This document shows, in pieces, positions 1 to 64,000 of a stretch of 64,000 nucleotides of DNA. The translations under genes were made by a program, and so were the position numbers. Each line of letters starts with the position of its first letter. Position 1 is the first letter of the stretch. Source of the stretch: Streptomyces sp. NBC_01233 (GTDB lineage Bacteria; Actinomycetota; Actinomycetes; Streptomycetales; Streptomycetaceae); contig NZ_CP108514.1 in NCBI RefSeq assembly GCF_035989305.1, positions 1,550,001 through 1,614,000 on the forward strand, written 5' to 3'. The notes under the pieces are model-generated. The model saw only the letters and a list, made by a program, of their open reading frames with translations, was not told the DNA's origin and made no database searches.

Positions 1-57914
<57,914 letters not shown>

Positions 57915-57920
57915 CGTATA

Positions 57921-58271
57921 TTACCGCTTCGCGTCGTCTTCACTAGCCGTGCCTTGCGTGACAATGTCATCCAGCGCATCCACCTGCGGCTTCTGCACAT
58001 GCTCGGCCTGCGCCGCTACAACCCCGATCAGAGCCGTAAGCCCCTCCGTGATCGACCGCAACGTCGTCAAGACCCTCTCCTGCTCCTCCACACACTGCTG
58101 CCCCACCACGTTGGCGAACTGGTCATCCCCGCCTTCCTGTCCCCACCACCCGTAGTACCGCTCAAGCGAGTCCTCGAACTGGACGGGAAGTCTCTTGCAG
58201 GACCTCACGGCGTCGGCGATGTGCCTGGACCCGGCGAAAACCTTTTCCATGTCAGCGGAATACTCAGCCAT
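57921..58271 (-). CDS. WXG100-like small protein directly upstream of the giant gene
   Basis: Predicted 116-residue helical protein beginning MAEYSADMEKVF. The turn contains YYGWWGQEGGDDQF, a W-W-G version of the W-x-G motif, with helices on both sides (RSITEGLTALIGVVAAQAEHVQ in the second part). The ATG at 58271 overlaps the preceding stop codon (58266-58264) and has an AAGGGAG ribosome site about 10 bases upstream. A longer reading of the frame to 58313 lies inside the preceding gene and was not used. Its TAA (57923-57921) is in the same frame as the giant gene and only six bases lie between that stop and the giant's GTG, so ribosomes probably reinitiate. The tight pairing suggests it is the WXG100 partner or chaperone of the giant protein's own WXG100-like N-terminus (inference). 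Confidence 0.85.
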   Translation of the reverse strand: MAEYSADMEKVFAGSRHIADAVRSCKRLPVQFEDSLERYYGWWGQEGGDDQFANVVGQQCVEEQERVLTTLRSITEGLTALIGVVAAQAEHVQKPQVDALDDIVTQGTASEDDAKR

Positions 58272-58731
58272 GGCGGGTGCTCCCTTCTTCTTCCTCGTCG
58301 TCGATCTCGTCACGCAGCCGGCTCATGGGCGACGGTGTCCGCTCACCGGCGGCCACGTCCTTCCGAAGCGGACCGAAGAGCTTCTCCCAGTCGACTCCGA
58401 GTCGTTCCTTCGCCGAACCCCCGGTGAGCTTCCTGGTGAGAGGTTCCAGCATGTCGATGACCTGGCGGGCCATGTCGGCGCGCGCATCGGCAGAGGCCTG
58501 GAGCACCGCGTCAGCCAGCTGTGAGGCGGCCATCTGCCTGTACTTGCCGTCCAGGAAGTCGATGCTCTCCAGTTCGCCCTTCGAGCCGACGGTCACCTGC
58601 ACCGACCTGTCGGCCGACGTTCCCGTCCACGAGGTCTTCCGGAACACCGCCTCAGCCTTGGCGACGGCCTTCTCCGTGGCCTTGAGGTCGGCCATCGCCT
58701 TGGCGACGCGGTCTTCCATCGACTCACTCAC
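58264..58731 (-). CDS. YbaB/EbfC-like protein of the T7SS operon
   Basis: Predicted 155-residue protein. The N-terminal helix (MEDRVAKAMADLKATEKAVAKAEA), a beta hairpin (VQVTVGSKGELESIDF) and a following helix (QLADAVLQASADARADMARQVIDML) reproduce the helix-strand-strand-helix order of YbaB/EbfC nucleoid-associated proteins. About 45 residues of acidic tail follow (DEIDDEEEEG). YbaB-like proteins are known in T7SS loci, EspL of the mycobacterial ESX-1 system being one example, where they act as secretion accessories rather than purely as DNA binders. Start GTG 58731-58729 has AAAGGA upstream; a Met four codons later is an alternative. It starts 30 bases after the coiled-coil gene and its stop overlaps the start of the next WXG100 gene, which indicates translational coupling. 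DNA binding is not established from sequence alone. Confidence 0.82.
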   Translation of the reverse strand: MSESMEDRVAKAMADLKATEKAVAKAEAVFRKTSWTGTSADRSVQVTVGSKGELESIDFLDGKYRQMAASQLADAVLQASADARADMARQVIDMLEPLTRKLTGGSAKERLGVDWEKLFGPLRKDVAAGERTPSPMSRLRDEIDDEEEEGSTRHG

Positions 58732-58761
58732 AACATGTCCTTTCGCGCTTGCTCCGAGGTT

Positions 58762-61700
58762 TCATCGGCCCAGAGCCTGCGGCAGGCCGCCTTCGTCCGT
58801 ACCCCAGACGTCTTCGTCCTCCGCGAGCCACGAAGTCCGTTCTCGGTCCCCGCTGCTTTCGGTCTGCTGTCCCCCTCCGGGCGCTCCCCCACCCATCGGA
58901 GGCATGAAGGGAGTGGCGTTGCTGCTGGTCTGCGTTCCACGCGGGGCCACCCGGTGCTCCTCGTCTTCCGTCGTCGGAGCCGGGGACTGCCGTGTGGGGC
59001 GGCCGTTGCGATCGACGACGGTGCGCGTCCGCTCCCCGGAGCCTCCGTCGGCACCGCCACCGCCCATGCCGTGCATCATGGGCGGCATCATCCCGGGCGA
59101 ACCGCCACCGCCGGCGGCGCCGTTCGCCCCCACGAGCGCGGGATCGCCGCCTCCACGGCCGAGTGCGCCCGCCAGGTCGCCCTGGTTGAAGAGGTTGTCG
59201 CTGAACTGGCCGGAGAAGGGGCTGCCCGCACCGCCGCGGGGCAGATCGGGCTGAGGCAGGTCGGCGATGCGCTGACGGATCAGATCTTCCATGTTCTTGT
59301 CGCCGGCCGCCACACGATCCTGGTCCGCCTGGATGTCGCCCATGCGTTGGTCGAAAGCCGCCCTGGCATCCCGGCGCGCCTGCTCGGCGTCCTTGCGGGC
59401 GTCCTCCCGGTCCTGCTGGGCCTCGGCGCGCTGCTCTTCGAACTTCCCCTTGGCATCGGCCTCGCGCCGGTCGGCGTCCTCGAGAGCGGCCCGCTCGGTG
59501 GCGTCGATCTCGGCGTTCCGCTCGTCGAACTCCCGCCGCGCGTCTTCCGCGCTGGTTCGACCGTCCGCGAGATCCCGGTCCAGCTGCTGTTGCGACTCGG
59601 CACGAGCCGCATCCGCCTCTTGTCGGGCCTGTTCCCGCTGGTCCTCGGCTTCCGCCTTCTCCCGCTCGAACTCCTGCTTCGCCGCGGCTTCCTGCTGCTC
59701 GGCCTGCTGCTCGGCGGCGTTGCGTTCGGTGAGGGCCTCGGCGTTGGCGCGGTCCAATTCGGCCCGGGCGGACTCCTGAGCCTGCTGGGCCTCGAACCGG
59801 GCCTCAGTACGCTCGCGTGCCGCCTCCTGCCGGGACTGCTCCTGCTGCTGCCGGACCTCTTCCCGGTCCTTCTGCGCCTGCTCCTTGGCGGCCTGCTGCT
59901 CCCGCTCGGCCCCGGCACGCTCCTGCTGCTGCTGTGTCCGAACCTCGTCGCGATCCTTCTGCGCCTGCTCCTTGGCGGCCTGCTGCTCCTGCTTGGCCTG
60001 CTCCCGCTCCTGCTCCTGCTGCTGCCGGACCTCCTCGCGATCCTTCTGAGCCTGCTCCTTGGCGGCCTCCTGCTCCCGCTCGGCCCCGGCACGCTCCTGC
60101 TGCTGCTGCGTCCGAACCTCTTCCCGCTCCTTGTCGGCCTCCTCCTTGGCAGCCTCCTGCTCCTGCTTGGCCTGCTCCCGATCCTGCTCCTGCTGTTGCC
60201 GGACCTCTTCGCGGTCCTTCTGCGCCTGCTCCTTGGCAGCCTCCTGCTCCCGCTCGGCCTCGGCACGCTCCTGCTCCTGCTCCGCCCGTGCCCGCTCGCG
60301 CTCCTTCTTTTCCTCCTCCCGCTGCTGCTGCGCCTGTCCGAGAGCTACCGCCTGGGCACCCGAAGCGGCGGACGTCGCCTCTTCGCGGTCCTTCTGCGCC
60401 TGCTCCTTGGCGGCCTCCTGCTCCCGCTTGGCCTCCTCGCGGTCCTGCTCGTTCTGGGCCCGGACCTCTTCCCGCTCCTTGTCGGCCTCCTCCTTGGCAG
60501 CCTCCTGCTCCCGCTCGGCCTCAGCACGCTCCTGCTCCTGCTGCGCCCGAACCTCCTCGCGGTCCTTCTGCGCCTCCTCCTTGGCAGCCTCCTGCTCCCG
60601 CTCGGCCTCAGCACGCTCCTGCTCCTGCTGCGCCCGAACCTCCTCGCGGTCCTTCTGCGCCTCCTCCTTGGCAGCCTCCTGCTCCTGCTTGGCCTCCTCG
60701 CGGTCCTGCTCGTTCTGGGCCCGGACCTCTTCCCGCTCCTTGTCGGCCTCTTCCTTGGCGGCCTCCTGCTCCTTCTTGGCCTCCTCGCGGTCCTGCTCGT
60801 TCTGCGCCCGGACCTCTTCCCGCTCCTTCCTGGCCTCTTCCTTGGCGGCCTCCTGCTCCTTCTTGGCCTCCTTGCGGTCCTGCTCGTTCTGCGTCCGGAC
60901 CTCTTCCCGCTCCTTCTTCGCGTCCTCCTTCTCCTTCTTCGCGTCCTCCTTCTCCTTCTTGGCTTCCGCCTCGTCCGCGAGAGCGGTGAGGGAACCCTTG
61001 GAGACGTCGGTCACCTTCTGCCCGAACGGATCGTCGGCCGCTCGCAGCGCTGAGTCGATGGCGACGATCACGTCCGCGGCCGCCGCACTCAACCAGCCCT
61101 GTACCGAGTTCTCCCAGCGACGGACGGCCTCGTCACCGATCGCCTTCCACGTCGCCAACTCGTTCGGCGGACCGTAGTCCTGGCCCTCGATGGTGATGGT
61201 GTTGCGGAAGCCTGCCCCCGCAACGATGCTGATGTCGCCCCGGGCACCGGAGCGAAAATCGACCTGGGTGTACTGGTTGTCGAACATGCTGAGCTGAGCG
61301 TCCATCAACATGTCGTAGAGCCAGCGGTGCGGCGAGCTCTCCGGCCTCCACGCTTCCCAGGCATTGATCAAGTTTACGGCTTCTCGTTGGATGATGAACT
61401 GTGCGTTCATCAGCGCGCGGCCGGGGGCGGACCCGATCACCTCGCCCTCGATCGAAACGGTCGGGACGAATCCCTCGCCCTTTCCCACCTGTTCGGCGTA
61501 GCCCTCGTAGTTCTTGGCGAGCTTCTCCACGAGTTCCTTGAAGAGCTCCGCCCCCGTGCCGGCCCAGGCCTTGCTGCCTTCGCCGATGTCCTCGGATCTC
61601 CAGCGCTCGATCTCTTTGGCGCTGTCCTGGAAGAACTGCACCACCCGGTCGAACGACTTGGCCACTTCGGTGAAGGTCAGCAGGTCCACGAAGGCGTCAT

Positions 61701-62250
61701 CGCCGACTGAGATGCCGCTGTCTTCGAAGCCCTGCGTGGTGTGCGGGTACAGCGCGAGCTTGTCCAGGGCTGCCCGGGAACCACGCACGTACTGCATCAA
61801 AGGCAAGGCATCCCAGGTGAGCGCCCCGCCCTCCTTGTTCCACATGCCCTTGTCCTTGAGCGCGCCGCTCGTCCTCTTCCCCCCGGCGACGACGTCGTCA
61901 CCACTGGGCGGAGCCGAACCTGCCTTGCGCCCGATGAGTGTGATGAAGGCCTTGTAGTGCGAGAGGTATTCGTTTCCGGGCGCGGGATCTTCCGCGCCCC
62001 CGTCCTGGTCTCGGTAGTAGGGCAGGACGAAGTCCGAGTTGCTCCGGCCCCACCCGCCTGAACTCACCCATCCTGGAAGGTACTTCGAGCCACCGACCTT
62101 GTGCAGCCGGACGTGCATCAGGGGAATGCCGTCATTGCCCTTGAGGGTGTCGAACAACGTGGAACGTTCCGGCAGGATGTATCCGGTGAGCAGTTCGACC
62201 GCTCTCTTCCAGTTGTCATCGTTGTTCGTGACGGCAGGCACGTCGGCCAT
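58762..62250 (-). CDS. 1162-residue T7SS-linked protein: globular head, long charged coiled coil, Gly/Pro tail
   Basis: Three regions are visible. Residues 1 to about 425 are globular; they include NWKRAVELLTGYILPER, and a WXG100-like stretch (WAGTGAELFKELVEKLAKNYEGYAEQVG) near residue 228. Residues about 430 to 985 are almost pure E/K/R/Q/A coiled coil, mostly built of a repeated 29-residue unit (EREEVRAQNEQDREEAK then KEQEAAKEEADK). Residues about 990 to 1162 are Gly/Pro/Met-rich and probably disordered. The head resembles hypothetical 'AAWG family' proteins of Streptomyces T7SS loci as I recall them (moderate confidence). Start ATG 62250 has a GGAG site upstream. It is soluble, with no signal peptide. 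Sitting between the T7SS-associated gene and the YbaB-like gene, it could be a scaffold, surface fibre or chaperone for the giant protein; this is inference. A low-complexity coil of this length makes repeat-number variation between strains likely. Confidence 0.85.
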   Translation of the reverse strand: MADVPAVTNNDDNWKRAVELLTGYILPERSTLFDTLKGNDGIPLMHVRLHKVGGSKYLPGWVSSGGWGRSNSDFVLPYYRDQDGGAEDPAPGNEYLSHYKAFITLIGRKAGSAPPSGDDVVAGGKRTSGALKDKGMWNKEGGALTWDALPLMQYVRGSRAALDKLALYPHTTQGFEDSGISVGDDAFVDLLTFTEVAKSFDRVVQFFQDSAKEIERWRSEDIGEGSKAWAGTGAELFKELVEKLAKNYEGYAEQVGKGEGFVPTVSIEGEVIGSAPGRALMNAQFIIQREAVNLINAWEAWRPESSPHRWLYDMLMDAQLSMFDNQYTQVDFRSGARGDISIVAGAGFRNTITIEGQDYGPPNELATWKAIGDEAVRRWENSVQGWLSAAAADVIVAIDSALRAADDPFGQKVTDVSKGSLTALADEAEAKKEKEDAKKEKEDAKKEREEVRTQNEQDRKEAKKEQEAAKEEARKEREEVRAQNEQDREEAKKEQEAAKEEADKEREEVRAQNEQDREEAKQEQEAAKEEAQKDREEVRAQQEQERAEAEREQEAAKEEAQKDREEVRAQQEQERAEAEREQEAAKEEADKEREEVRAQNEQDREEAKREQEAAKEQAQKDREEATSAASGAQAVALGQAQQQREEEKKERERARAEQEQERAEAEREQEAAKEQAQKDREEVRQQQEQDREQAKQEQEAAKEEADKEREEVRTQQQQERAGAEREQEAAKEQAQKDREEVRQQQEQEREQAKQEQQAAKEQAQKDRDEVRTQQQQERAGAEREQQAAKEQAQKDREEVRQQQEQSRQEAARERTEARFEAQQAQESARAELDRANAEALTERNAAEQQAEQQEAAAKQEFEREKAEAEDQREQARQEADAARAESQQQLDRDLADGRTSAEDARREFDERNAEIDATERAALEDADRREADAKGKFEEQRAEAQQDREDARKDAEQARRDARAAFDQRMGDIQADQDRVAAGDKNMEDLIRQRIADLPQPDLPRGGAGSPFSGQFSDNLFNQGDLAGALGRGGGDPALVGANGAAGGGGSPGMMPPMMHGMGGGGADGGSGERTRTVVDRNGRPTRQSPAPTTEDEEHRVAPRGTQTSSNATPFMPPMGGGAPGGGQQTESSGDRERTSWLAEDEDVWGTDEGGLPQALGR
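59835..60925 (-). repeat. 87-bp (29-residue) tandem repeats of the coiled coil
   Basis: About a dozen degenerate copies of a 29-residue unit rich in E, K, R, Q and A, interrupted once by a Ser/Ala/Gly-rich stretch (ATSAASGAQAVALGQAQQQ, about 60320-60390). Twenty-nine residues equals four heptads plus one, so the hydrophobic stripe must drift or be corrected by stutters. Confidence 0.85.
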
Positions 62251-62270
62251 GGCGGGGCTCCAGCCTCTCC

Positions 62271-62726
62271 TCAGGCGTCCTTGGCGGGCATGTCAGAACT
62301 CACAGCGGTGTCCACATCCTCGAAGAGATCGAGGAAGGTCTCGGTCGAGATCTTTTGAAGGCTCTTCCCCTGCCTCTCCCGCATCCTCTGGATGGTCTCC
62401 CGAAGAGCGTCTTCCACTTCTTCCCACAGCAGATTTTGGTCGGTGAGTATTTTTACGATGCTCGCCGCCGTCTCCTGTATCGCTTTGTTGAGATCCCCTC
62501 CACCGACCCCTTTCTCGCCGGCCATGAGCCCCAATGCAAGCGGCTTGGTGGCGACGAGGGTGGTGCTGGTGAGCATGGCATCGGCGATGAAACTGATGGC
62601 GCGCCCATTAGGGTCGTCCTTGAGAATCTTCTGCAAAGTGGCACGAAATTCATCGATGTTCTCGTGAATGAATCGCTTCAACCACTCGCTGTCGAGAACC
62701 GTCGGCGTTCGGCCTTTGTCGGCCAC
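62271..62726 (-). CDS. type VII secretion system-associated protein
   Basis: Predicted 151-residue soluble, largely helical acidic protein. It begins with a segment around LDSEWLKRFIHENIDEFR, has a central region PLALGLMAGEKGVGGG, and ends with QGKSLQKISTETFLDLFEDVD. This arrangement (LD..WLK.F, a KPLALG.MAG block, then GKSL.KI....FLD.F.DVD) matches what I recall of the small 'type VII secretion system-associated protein' found beside esx genes in Streptomyces; its biochemical role is not known to me. The start is GTG 62726-62724, with a strong GGGAGG ribosome site about 7 bases upstream. It ends 20 bases before the next gene, so they are almost certainly co-transcribed. A 9-bp inverted repeat lies between it and the preceding WXG100 gene. 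There is no signal peptide, membrane segment or cysteine. Confidence 0.8.
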   Translation of the reverse strand: MADKGRTPTVLDSEWLKRFIHENIDEFRATLQKILKDDPNGRAISFIADAMLTSTTLVATKPLALGLMAGEKGVGGGDLNKAIQETAASIVKILTDQNLLWEEVEDALRETIQRMRERQGKSLQKISTETFLDLFEDVDTAVSSDMPAKDA

Positions 62727-62759
62727 CGGACCTCCCTTCTCATGTGACGAGGTGTGTCA

Positions 62760-62800
62760 GCGCCGTCGATCTCGCCCGGCACGGCGTAGAACGACGGCGC
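62760..62800 (-). other. intercistronic stem-loop between WXG100 and T7SS-associated genes
   Basis: Perfect 9-bp inverted repeat, gcgccgtcg (62760-62768) and cgacggcgc (62792-62800), with a 23-base loop, lying in the 89-base gap between the two genes. No run of T follows in the direction of transcription, so it is more likely an mRNA stabiliser, processing site or partial attenuator than a strong terminator. Confidence 0.5.
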
Positions 62801-62815
62801 ATGGCTGTATATCGA

Positions 62816-63136
62816 TCAGCGGCCTCCGATTCGAATGTCCCCCCACTTCTGGGCGAGATTGTTCTCGGTGAAGCGATAGTTCCCTGAGATGTCCGTGAGG
62901 AGCGCGGAGTGACTAGCGAGAAGAGCCTTGATGTTTTCGACAGCCTGGTCCCATTTCGCCTGGACCTCACTGTAGACCTCGCGGTCGTCACCTATCCAGG
63001 TGTTCCTGAGTTCCGCGAGTTCCATTTCCAGGTTGGCGATGATACTCATGATCGCTTGCGACTGGGAGACCATGTCGTCCGCGGCATTTTCAGCATGGTT
63101 GTAGTCGACGTAGATGTAGCCGTCGCTGAAGTCCAT
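62816..63136 (-). CDS. WXG100 family protein (W-I-G turn)
   Basis: Predicted 106-residue protein beginning MDFSDGYIYVDYNH. Two long amphipathic helices flank the motif TWIGDDREVY, a standard W-x-G hairpin turn near residue 45, and the second helix contains AKWDQAVENIKALLASHS. Length, turn position and helical layout match the ESAT-6/CFP-10 class of small T7SS substrates. It lies 112 bases downstream of the other WXG100-like gene and is probably its heterodimer partner (inference). The start chosen is ATG 63136-63134 with a weak CGAGG-type ribosome site. The frame stays open upstream to 63292, but that extension is Arg/Pro-rich and looks non-coding. The tail keeps an aromatic-acidic stretch (YRFTENN) that could serve as a Y-x-x-x-D/E-like secretion signal, though this is not a clean match. 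Confidence 0.88.
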   Translation of the reverse strand: MDFSDGYIYVDYNHAENAADDMVSQSQAIMSIIANLEMELAELRNTWIGDDREVYSEVQAKWDQAVENIKALLASHSALLTDISGNYRFTENNLAQKWGDIRIGGR

Positions 63137-63248
63137 AGAAGCCTCGATTCGACTGCGAGGGGTCGGATTCCGAGCCATCACCTGTGGGCGGGGCGTGGTT
63201 CGGCAGTGCGGTGTGCGGGCGTGCGGTATTACGGGGCGGCTGCAGCGA

Positions 63249-63599
63249 TCAGGAACTGTGGCCGGCACCCGGATTGAGCGTGTCGAAGACATTCGTCGCC
63301 TGCGAGTACGCAGAGTCGATGGACTCGTTCGCGGAACCCTGGGCCAGACCGTGCTCCGTGAGCGTGCTGTTGAGCTCGTCCACCATCCTGTCGAGATTGG
63401 TCAGGATCGTATCCACATGCCCGTCCCACTGATCCAGGAGCTTGCCGTACTGGCCGCCGTCGGCCCCTCCATATCCGGACGCGAGGTTTTGCCGCGTCCC
63501 CTGGACGTCCTGCTGACACTTCAGGACACCGGAGTAAGCCTGCTCCAGCGCCATGATCCCATTTCGTGTTGCGCCCTCTTCGGACTGCTGCATCGCCAC
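63249..63599 (-). CDS. WXG100-like (ESAT-6 superfamily) T7SS small protein
   Basis: Predicted 116-residue, mostly helical protein, first gene of the operon. A helix-turn-helix layout is visible: a first helix around NGIMALEQAYSGVLKCQQDV, a Gly-rich turn (SGYGGADGGQYG) where WXG100 proteins carry W-x-G (here Y-G-G), and a second helix running through LLDQWDGHVDTILTNLDRMVDELNSTL. Members of this family are secreted as helical-hairpin dimers by type VII systems, often with the partner encoded next door; the next gene is also WXG100-like. I chose the GTG at 63599-63597 because a GGGGGA ribosome site lies about 7 bases upstream; the ATG two codons later is possible. A longer start at 63761 would add an unrelated N-terminus without a ribosome site. 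The W is replaced, so family membership rests on length, turn and context. Confidence 0.8.
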   Translation of the reverse strand: MAMQQSEEGATRNGIMALEQAYSGVLKCQQDVQGTRQNLASGYGGADGGQYGKLLDQWDGHVDTILTNLDRMVDELNSTLTEHGLAQGSANESIDSAYSQATNVFDTLNPGAGHSS

Positions 63600-63674
63600 C
63601 AGAGATCCCCCTTCGGAAGAATTCAACTCAGCGCCTCCGGGACCTACCACAGGGCGCGACGTGTGACGATCCAA

Positions 63675-63704
63675 ACGATAGACCCGACCAGCCCTGAGGG
63701 GCAA
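63675..63704 (-). promoter_or_regulatory. candidate promoter of the T7SS/giant operon
   Basis: On the minus strand, TTGCCC (63704-63699) and TATCGT (63680-63675) are separated by 18 bases, about 76 bases before the first start codon. The match to a vegetative -35/-10 is modest, especially at the -10. Proposed from position and pattern only. Confidence 0.3.
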
Positions 63705-63747
63705 TATTCCAGCCGTAATTAACTCCCGCCAACCGGCCGAGAGAAAT

Positions 63748-63790
63748 GCTCGATTGAGCAATAACTAAAGGAGATGGCGCTCAATCGAGC
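63748..63790. other. 12-bp perfect inverted repeat upstream of the operon
   Basis: Arms gctcgattgagc (63748-63759) and gctcaatcgagc (63779-63790) with a 19-base spacer. It lies about 150 bases upstream of the first gene, beyond the candidate promoter. It could be an operator for a dimeric regulator or a terminator for a gene to the right; no T-run supports the latter. Confidence 0.5.
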
Positions 63791-64000
63791 GGCAGCCGCG
63801 GCGAGATGGGGCGTTCTCGGACATTGCCCCTTGGGGGCATATCCCTGCGTCACGAAAGTTACACTGAGTCACATTGCTGCAGGGTGTGGCATTTTGGTCG
63901 CATGCACCGGTCAGCTACAACGCAACGTTACCCTCGCCTCACCGAGTGAAGCGGACTCCGGCGTCAGGTCGGGCCCGGTGGGCAACATCGACAGCAATTG

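Larger units (their letters stand above)
63600..64000. other. non-coding upstream region
   Basis: About 400 bases with lower GC than the genes (AT-rich stretches around 63700-63770 and 63850-63930) and no supported gene. It holds the candidate promoter and the 12-bp inverted repeat listed separately, plus a short hairpin at 63825-63839. The far right could contain the first or last codons of a neighbouring gene, but too little is visible to say. Confidence 0.6.

Noticed and set aside
57921..58313. Longer start for the WXG100-like gene upstream of the giant
   Set aside because: The extra 14 codons lie within the YbaB-like gene and have no ribosome site; the ATG at 58271 has AAGGGAG in front.
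58735..61053. Plus-strand Leu-rich frame of 772 codons
   Set aside because: It is the complement of the E/K/R coiled-coil repeats (ctc/ctt/cgc against gag/aag/gcg); the minus-strand reading has start, ribosome site and operon context.
62816..63292. N-terminal extension of the W-I-G protein to 63292
   Set aside because: The extension is Arg/Pro/Thr-rich, overlaps the preceding gene's 3' end, and the typical family start is at 63136.
63249..63761. N-terminal extension of the first WXG100-like protein
   Set aside because: It would run through the candidate promoter; GTG 63599 has a strong ribosome site and gives the usual family length.
63825..63839. Rho-independent terminator (tgcccc ttg ggggca)
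   Set aside because: The stem is only 6 bp and no T-run follows on either strand.
63925..63945. Iron box or other metal-regulator site
   Set aside because: The stretch has some resemblance to actinobacterial iron boxes but lacks the required inverted symmetry.
63946..64000. Possible start of a plus-strand gene at GTG 63946
   Set aside because: Only 18 codons are visible and no clear ribosome site is present.

Overview
The window is high-GC DNA with strong third-position G/C bias, GTG starts and small WXG100 proteins. This fits an actinomycete, most likely Streptomyces or a close relative. Everything I can support as coding is on the minus strand and reads from right to left.

Right end (about 57.9-63.6 kb): six short-to-medium genes form what looks like one type VII secretion (T7SS) operon. 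In transcription order they are two WXG100-like proteins (63249-63599 and 62816-63136), a T7SS-associated protein (62271-62726), an 1162-residue protein with a globular head, a very long charged coiled coil built of 29-residue repeats and a Gly/Pro tail (58762-62250), a YbaB/EbfC-like protein (58264-58731) and a third WXG100-like protein (57921-58271). The last gene ends only 6 bases before the start of the next one. No EccC-type ATPase, mycosin or membrane channel gene is present in the window.

Left 90% (1-57914): a single uninterrupted minus-strand reading frame of at least 19,304 codons (roughly 2 MDa) that is still open at the left edge. In protein order it has: (i) a WXG100-like/CpnT-like N-terminal domain of about 330 residues; (ii) a Pro/Gly/Thr-rich linker with a 46-residue tandem duplication; (iii) a first His/Cys domain; (iv) a divergent first module of 1304 residues; (v) thirteen tandem modules of 1219-1238 residues, very similar in DNA, whose spacings are all multiples of 3; (vi) the start of a divergent last module that carries a (DH)4(EH)6 tract. 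Each module has one conserved Cys in an AC-x-x-G context, with a conserved His 48 residues before it (47 or 46 in two modules). This layout resembles the His/Cys dyad of caspase-like (clan CD) peptidases. There are 16 such sites in the window. Wherever I translated fully, this Cys is the only one in the module. The protein resembles what databases call 'lonely Cys domain-containing protein', a family for which I know no function.

Working model (inference): the operon makes a giant T7SS-addressed protein together with WXG100 partners, a coiled-coil scaffold or chaperone and a YbaB-like accessory. The giant is a string of about 15 protease-like modules joined by conserved acidic hinges. Modules have been homogenised by recombination, while a short segment just after each catalytic-looking Cys differs between modules and occurs as a small set of variants shared between units.
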